A model generated the notes under the pieces. The model was not told the origin of the DNA. It was given only the letters and a program-made list of their open reading frames with translations, and did no database searches. From assembly GCA_034522055.1 (NCBI GenBank), contig JAXHLS010000002.1:3305549-3369548 (forward strand): DNA of 64,000 bases. Reading direction: 5' to 3'. Source of the stretch: Gammaproteobacteria bacterium (GTDB lineage Bacteria > Pseudomonadota > Gammaproteobacteria > JAABTG01). Below are positions 61,864-64,000 of this stretch, one piece after another (the stretch's first letter is position 1; every line of letters starts with the position of its first letter). The position numbers and the translations under genes were made by a program.

Positions 61864-63486
61864 ATGACATACCAGGTCCTCGCCCGCAAGTGGCGGCCCC
61901 GCGCCTTCGACGAGTTGGTGGGGCAGGGCCACGTGGTGCGCGCCCTCACCAACGCCTTGGACAGCGGCCGCCTGCACCATGCCTATCTGTTCACCGGCAC
62001 CCGCGGGGTGGGCAAGACCACCATCGCCCGCATCCTCGCCAAGTGCCTCAACTGCCTGGAGGGTGTCAGTTCGCATCCCTGCGGTGAATGCCAGGCCTGT
62101 CGCAGCATCGACGAGGGCCGCTTCGTGGACCTCATCGAGGTGGACGCGGCCTCCCGTACCAAGGTGGACGAGACCCGGGAGCTGTTGGACAACGTGCCCT
62201 ACGCGCCGGCCTCAGGCCGCTACAAGGTGTACCTCATCGACGAGGTGCACATGTTCTCCAACCACAGCTTCAACGCCCTCCTGAAGACCCTGGAGGAGCC
62301 ACCGCCCCACGCCAAGTTCCTGCTGGCCACCACCGATCCCCAGAAGGTGCCGGTGACCATCCTGTCCCGCTGCCTGCAGTTCAACCTCAAGGGGCTGGCT
62401 GCCGCCGAGATCGCCGAACAGGTGACGCGTATCGTCCGCGCCGAGGGCATCGAGGCCGAGCCGGGCGCGGCCCAGCTCCTGGCGGTGGCGGCGGACGGCA
62501 GCGTGCGCGATGCCCTGTCCCTGCTGGACCAGGCCATCGCCTTCGGTCACGGCCGCCTGGTGGAGGCGGATGTGCGGGAGATGCTCGGTACCCTGGACCG
62601 CGGCCGGGTACTGGATGTGCTGGAAGCCCTGGCGGCCGCGGACGGGGCGGGTGTGCTCCGGCAGGTGGCGGAGATGACGGCCATGGGCCAGGACCTCGAT
62701 GGGGCCTTGGCGGAACTCGCCACGGTGCTGCAGCGCATCGCCGTGATCCAGGTGGTGGGTGCCGAGGCGGTGGCAGAGGACCTGGAGCAGGAACGCATGA
62801 CGGCCCTGGCCGGGACAATGAGCCCGGAGGATATCCAGCTGTGGTATCAGGTGGCCGTCCACGGCCGCCGCGACCTGCCCTATGCGCCCGACCATCGGGC
62901 GGGCATGGAGATGACCCTGTTGCGTATGCTGGCCTTTAGGCCGGCCGAGGCGGTGGCCCTGCCGGCGGCTGCGCCGCCCACCCCGCCCCGCGAGCCCGCG
63001 GATCGGGGCCGGCAGCCTCAGGCCCGCGCCACCCCGTCTCCCGAGCCGGCACCGAGCGGGGCGCTCGGGCCAGCGGCGGTCGCCGACACCGCAGGGCACC
63101 AACTGGCCGCCGCCACCTGGGCGGACACCGTGGCCGCTCTGGACATCAAGGGCCTGGCCCGGGAGATGCTCTACAACATGCAGTTCAAGGGGCTGGAAGG
63201 CGATACGGTGCATGTGCTGCTGGACCACGGCCATCGCCATCTCCACGGCAAGGAGCGCGAGAGCCAGGTGGCGGCAGCCCTGGGCGCCTGGATCGGCCGC
63301 CCGCTGAGACTGGCGGTGGAGTTCGGTACCCTCGACGGCGAGACGCCCGCATCCGTCCGCAGTCGTCGCGCCGGCGAGCGCCAGCGCAGCGCGGAACAGA
63401 CCATCGAGCGCGACCCCAATATCCGGCACATGCAGGAAGCCCTGGGGGCCGTGGTGGTGAATGACTCAATCAAACCGGCGGACTGA
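61864..63486 (+). CDS. dnaX: DNA polymerase III subunits gamma and tau
   Basis: A 540-residue clamp-loader ATPase. The N-terminal AAA+ domain has the Walker A GTRGVGKTT, the four-cysteine zinc knuckle (C in KCLNC..HPCGECQAC), Walker B VYLIDEVHM, and LLKTLEEPP. A proline-rich linker (about 375-420) leads to a C-terminal domain that contacts the polymerase alpha subunit. No A-rich slippage heptamer like that of E. coli is seen, so a separate gamma form is not evident. ybaB and recR follow closely. Confidence 0.96.
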   Translation: MTYQVLARKWRPRAFDELVGQGHVVRALTNALDSGRLHHAYLFTGTRGVGKTTIARILAKCLNCLEGVSSHPCGECQACRSIDEGRFVDLIEVDAASRTKVDETRELLDNVPYAPASGRYKVYLIDEVHMFSNHSFNALLKTLEEPPPHAKFLLATTDPQKVPVTILSRCLQFNLKGLAAAEIAEQVTRIVRAEGIEAEPGAAQLLAVAADGSVRDALSLLDQAIAFGHGRLVEADVREMLGTLDRGRVLDVLEALAAADGAGVLRQVAEMTAMGQDLDGALAELATVLQRIAVIQVVGAEAVAEDLEQERMTALAGTMSPEDIQLWYQVAVHGRRDLPYAPDHRAGMEMTLLRMLAFRPAEAVALPAAAPPTPPREPADRGRQPQARATPSPEPAPSGALGPAAVADTAGHQLAAATWADTVAALDIKGLAREMLYNMQFKGLEGDTVHVLLDHGHRHLHGKERESQVAAALGAWIGRPLRLAVEFGTLDGETPASVRSRRAGERQRSAEQTIERDPNIRHMQEALGAVVVNDSIKPAD

Positions 63487-63504
63487 CCGCCCACGAGGTG
63501 AGCA

Positions 63505-63828
63505 ATGAAAGGCGGATTGGGCAACCTGATGAAGCAGGCCCAGCAGATGCAGGAGAACCTGCAGAAGGCCCAGGAGGAACTGGTGAACGTGGAGGTCACC
63601 GGCCAGTCCGGTGGCGGCATGGTGGCAGTGGTGATGAATGGCCGCCACGATGTCAAGCGCGTGACCATCGATCCCGCTCTGATGGGCGACGACAAGGAGA
63701 TGCTGGAGGACCTGGTGGCGGCGGCGGTGAACGATGCCGTGCGCAAGGTGGAGACGGCGGTGCAGGAGCACATGGCCGAGGTCACCTCCGGGCTCAACCT
63801 GCCGCCGGGGATGAAGCTGCCTTTCTAG
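63505..63828 (+). CDS. YbaB/EbfC nucleoid-associated protein
   Basis: A 107-residue DNA-binding protein of the YbaB family: [20 protein letters not shown] start, a central beta part with [20 protein letters not shown], and a C-terminal [12 protein letters not shown] tail. Dimers bend DNA and coat the nucleoid. It lies 18 bases after dnaX and 18 before recR, the conserved trio. Confidence 0.96.
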   Translation: MKGGLGNLMKQAQQMQENLQKAQEELVNVEVTGQSGGGMVAVVMNGRHDVKRVTIDPALMGDDKEMLEDLVAAAVNDAVRKVETAVQEHMAEVTSGLNLPPGMKLPF

Positions 63829-63846
63829 TATGGTGGGGTACCGCAA

Positions 63847-64000
63847 ATGAGTGGCAGTCCCCTGCTGGACAAGTTGGTGGAGGCCCTGCGGGTGCTGCCA
63901 GGGGTAGGGCCGAAGTCGGCCCAGCGCATGAGCTACTACCTGTTGCAGCACAACCGTGACGGCGGGCGCCGCCTGGCGAGCGCCCTGGCCGCCGCCATGG
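63847..64000 (+). CDS. recR: Recombination protein RecR, N-terminal part (window edge)
   Basis: The window ends after 51 codons. The visible part gives [20 protein letters not shown] then [14 protein letters not shown], the helix-hairpin-helix start of RecR, which helps load RecA at gaps together with RecO. Position directly after ybaB supports the call. Confidence 0.9.
   Translation, partial: MSGSPLLDKLVEALRVLPGVGPKSAQRMSYYLLQHNRDGGRRLASALAAAM

Overview
The window looks like a piece of chromosome from a GC-rich gammaproteobacterium. The evidence is the order SRP RNA (ffs), dnaX, ybaB, recR at the right end, together with prfC, zapE, purEK and glpKD of gammaproteobacterial type. Abundant REP-like repeats, a KaiB/KaiC pair and very large PAS sensor kinases would fit a free-living sulfur- or methane-oxidising lineage near Chromatiales, but that placement is inference. 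I saw no rRNA, tRNA, CRISPR array or complete insertion sequence; the only transposase-like gene is a RAYT.

Layout. 0-6.5 kb: tail of a probable EAL protein, a Ser/Thr kinase fused to a cyclic-nucleotide-binding domain, a SIMPL protein, a PqiA-like membrane protein, a gamma-glutamylcyclotransferase-like protein and MsrA. An AT-rich gap with DnaA-box matches follows, then PilZ, DUF4389 and pentapeptide-repeat genes on the minus strand. 6.6-11.7 kb: a CheB/PAS/GAF gene broken by an internal deletion, overlapping a PAS-HD-GYP gene. 11.7-24.9 kb: prfC, a PAP2 phosphatase, a GT4 glycosyltransferase, an IalB-like protein, zapE and a CNB / VWA / coiled-coil operon, separated by dense repeat arrays. 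25.1-27.6 kb: an MMPL-type RND exporter. 28.2-41.6 kb: kaiC, kaiB, a receiver-HD-GYP regulator, two huge hybrid histidine kinases and a double-receiver protein, all on the plus strand. 41.6-43.4 kb: a REP array with a RAYT gene inside it. 43.5-49.4 kb: TetR / membrane fusion protein / RND pump, then a TraB/GumN protein. 50-51.7 kb: a class III cyclase with an FHA domain and a small unknown gene. 52.4-58.2 kb: a minus-strand glycerol operon (glpK, glpD, glpF-like channel, solute-binding protein). 58.5-64 kb: a zinc-ribbon-like protein, an OmpA-family protein, purEK, ffs, dnaX, ybaB and the start of recR.

How it fits together. Signalling dominates. Two HD-GYP proteins, a PilZ protein and a probable EAL protein point to cyclic-di-GMP control. 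A cyclase-FHA protein, a kinase-CNB protein and a separate CNB protein suggest coupled cyclic-nucleotide and Ser/Thr phosphorylation circuits. The most striking unit is the 13-kb Kai locus, where a timing or energy-sensing ATPase pair is collinear with sensor kinases and a phosphodiesterase output. The second striking theme is the repeat biology: REP hairpins in arrays with about 145-bp periodicity, several sitting directly on stop codons, with a candidate RAYT mobiliser in one of the arrays.
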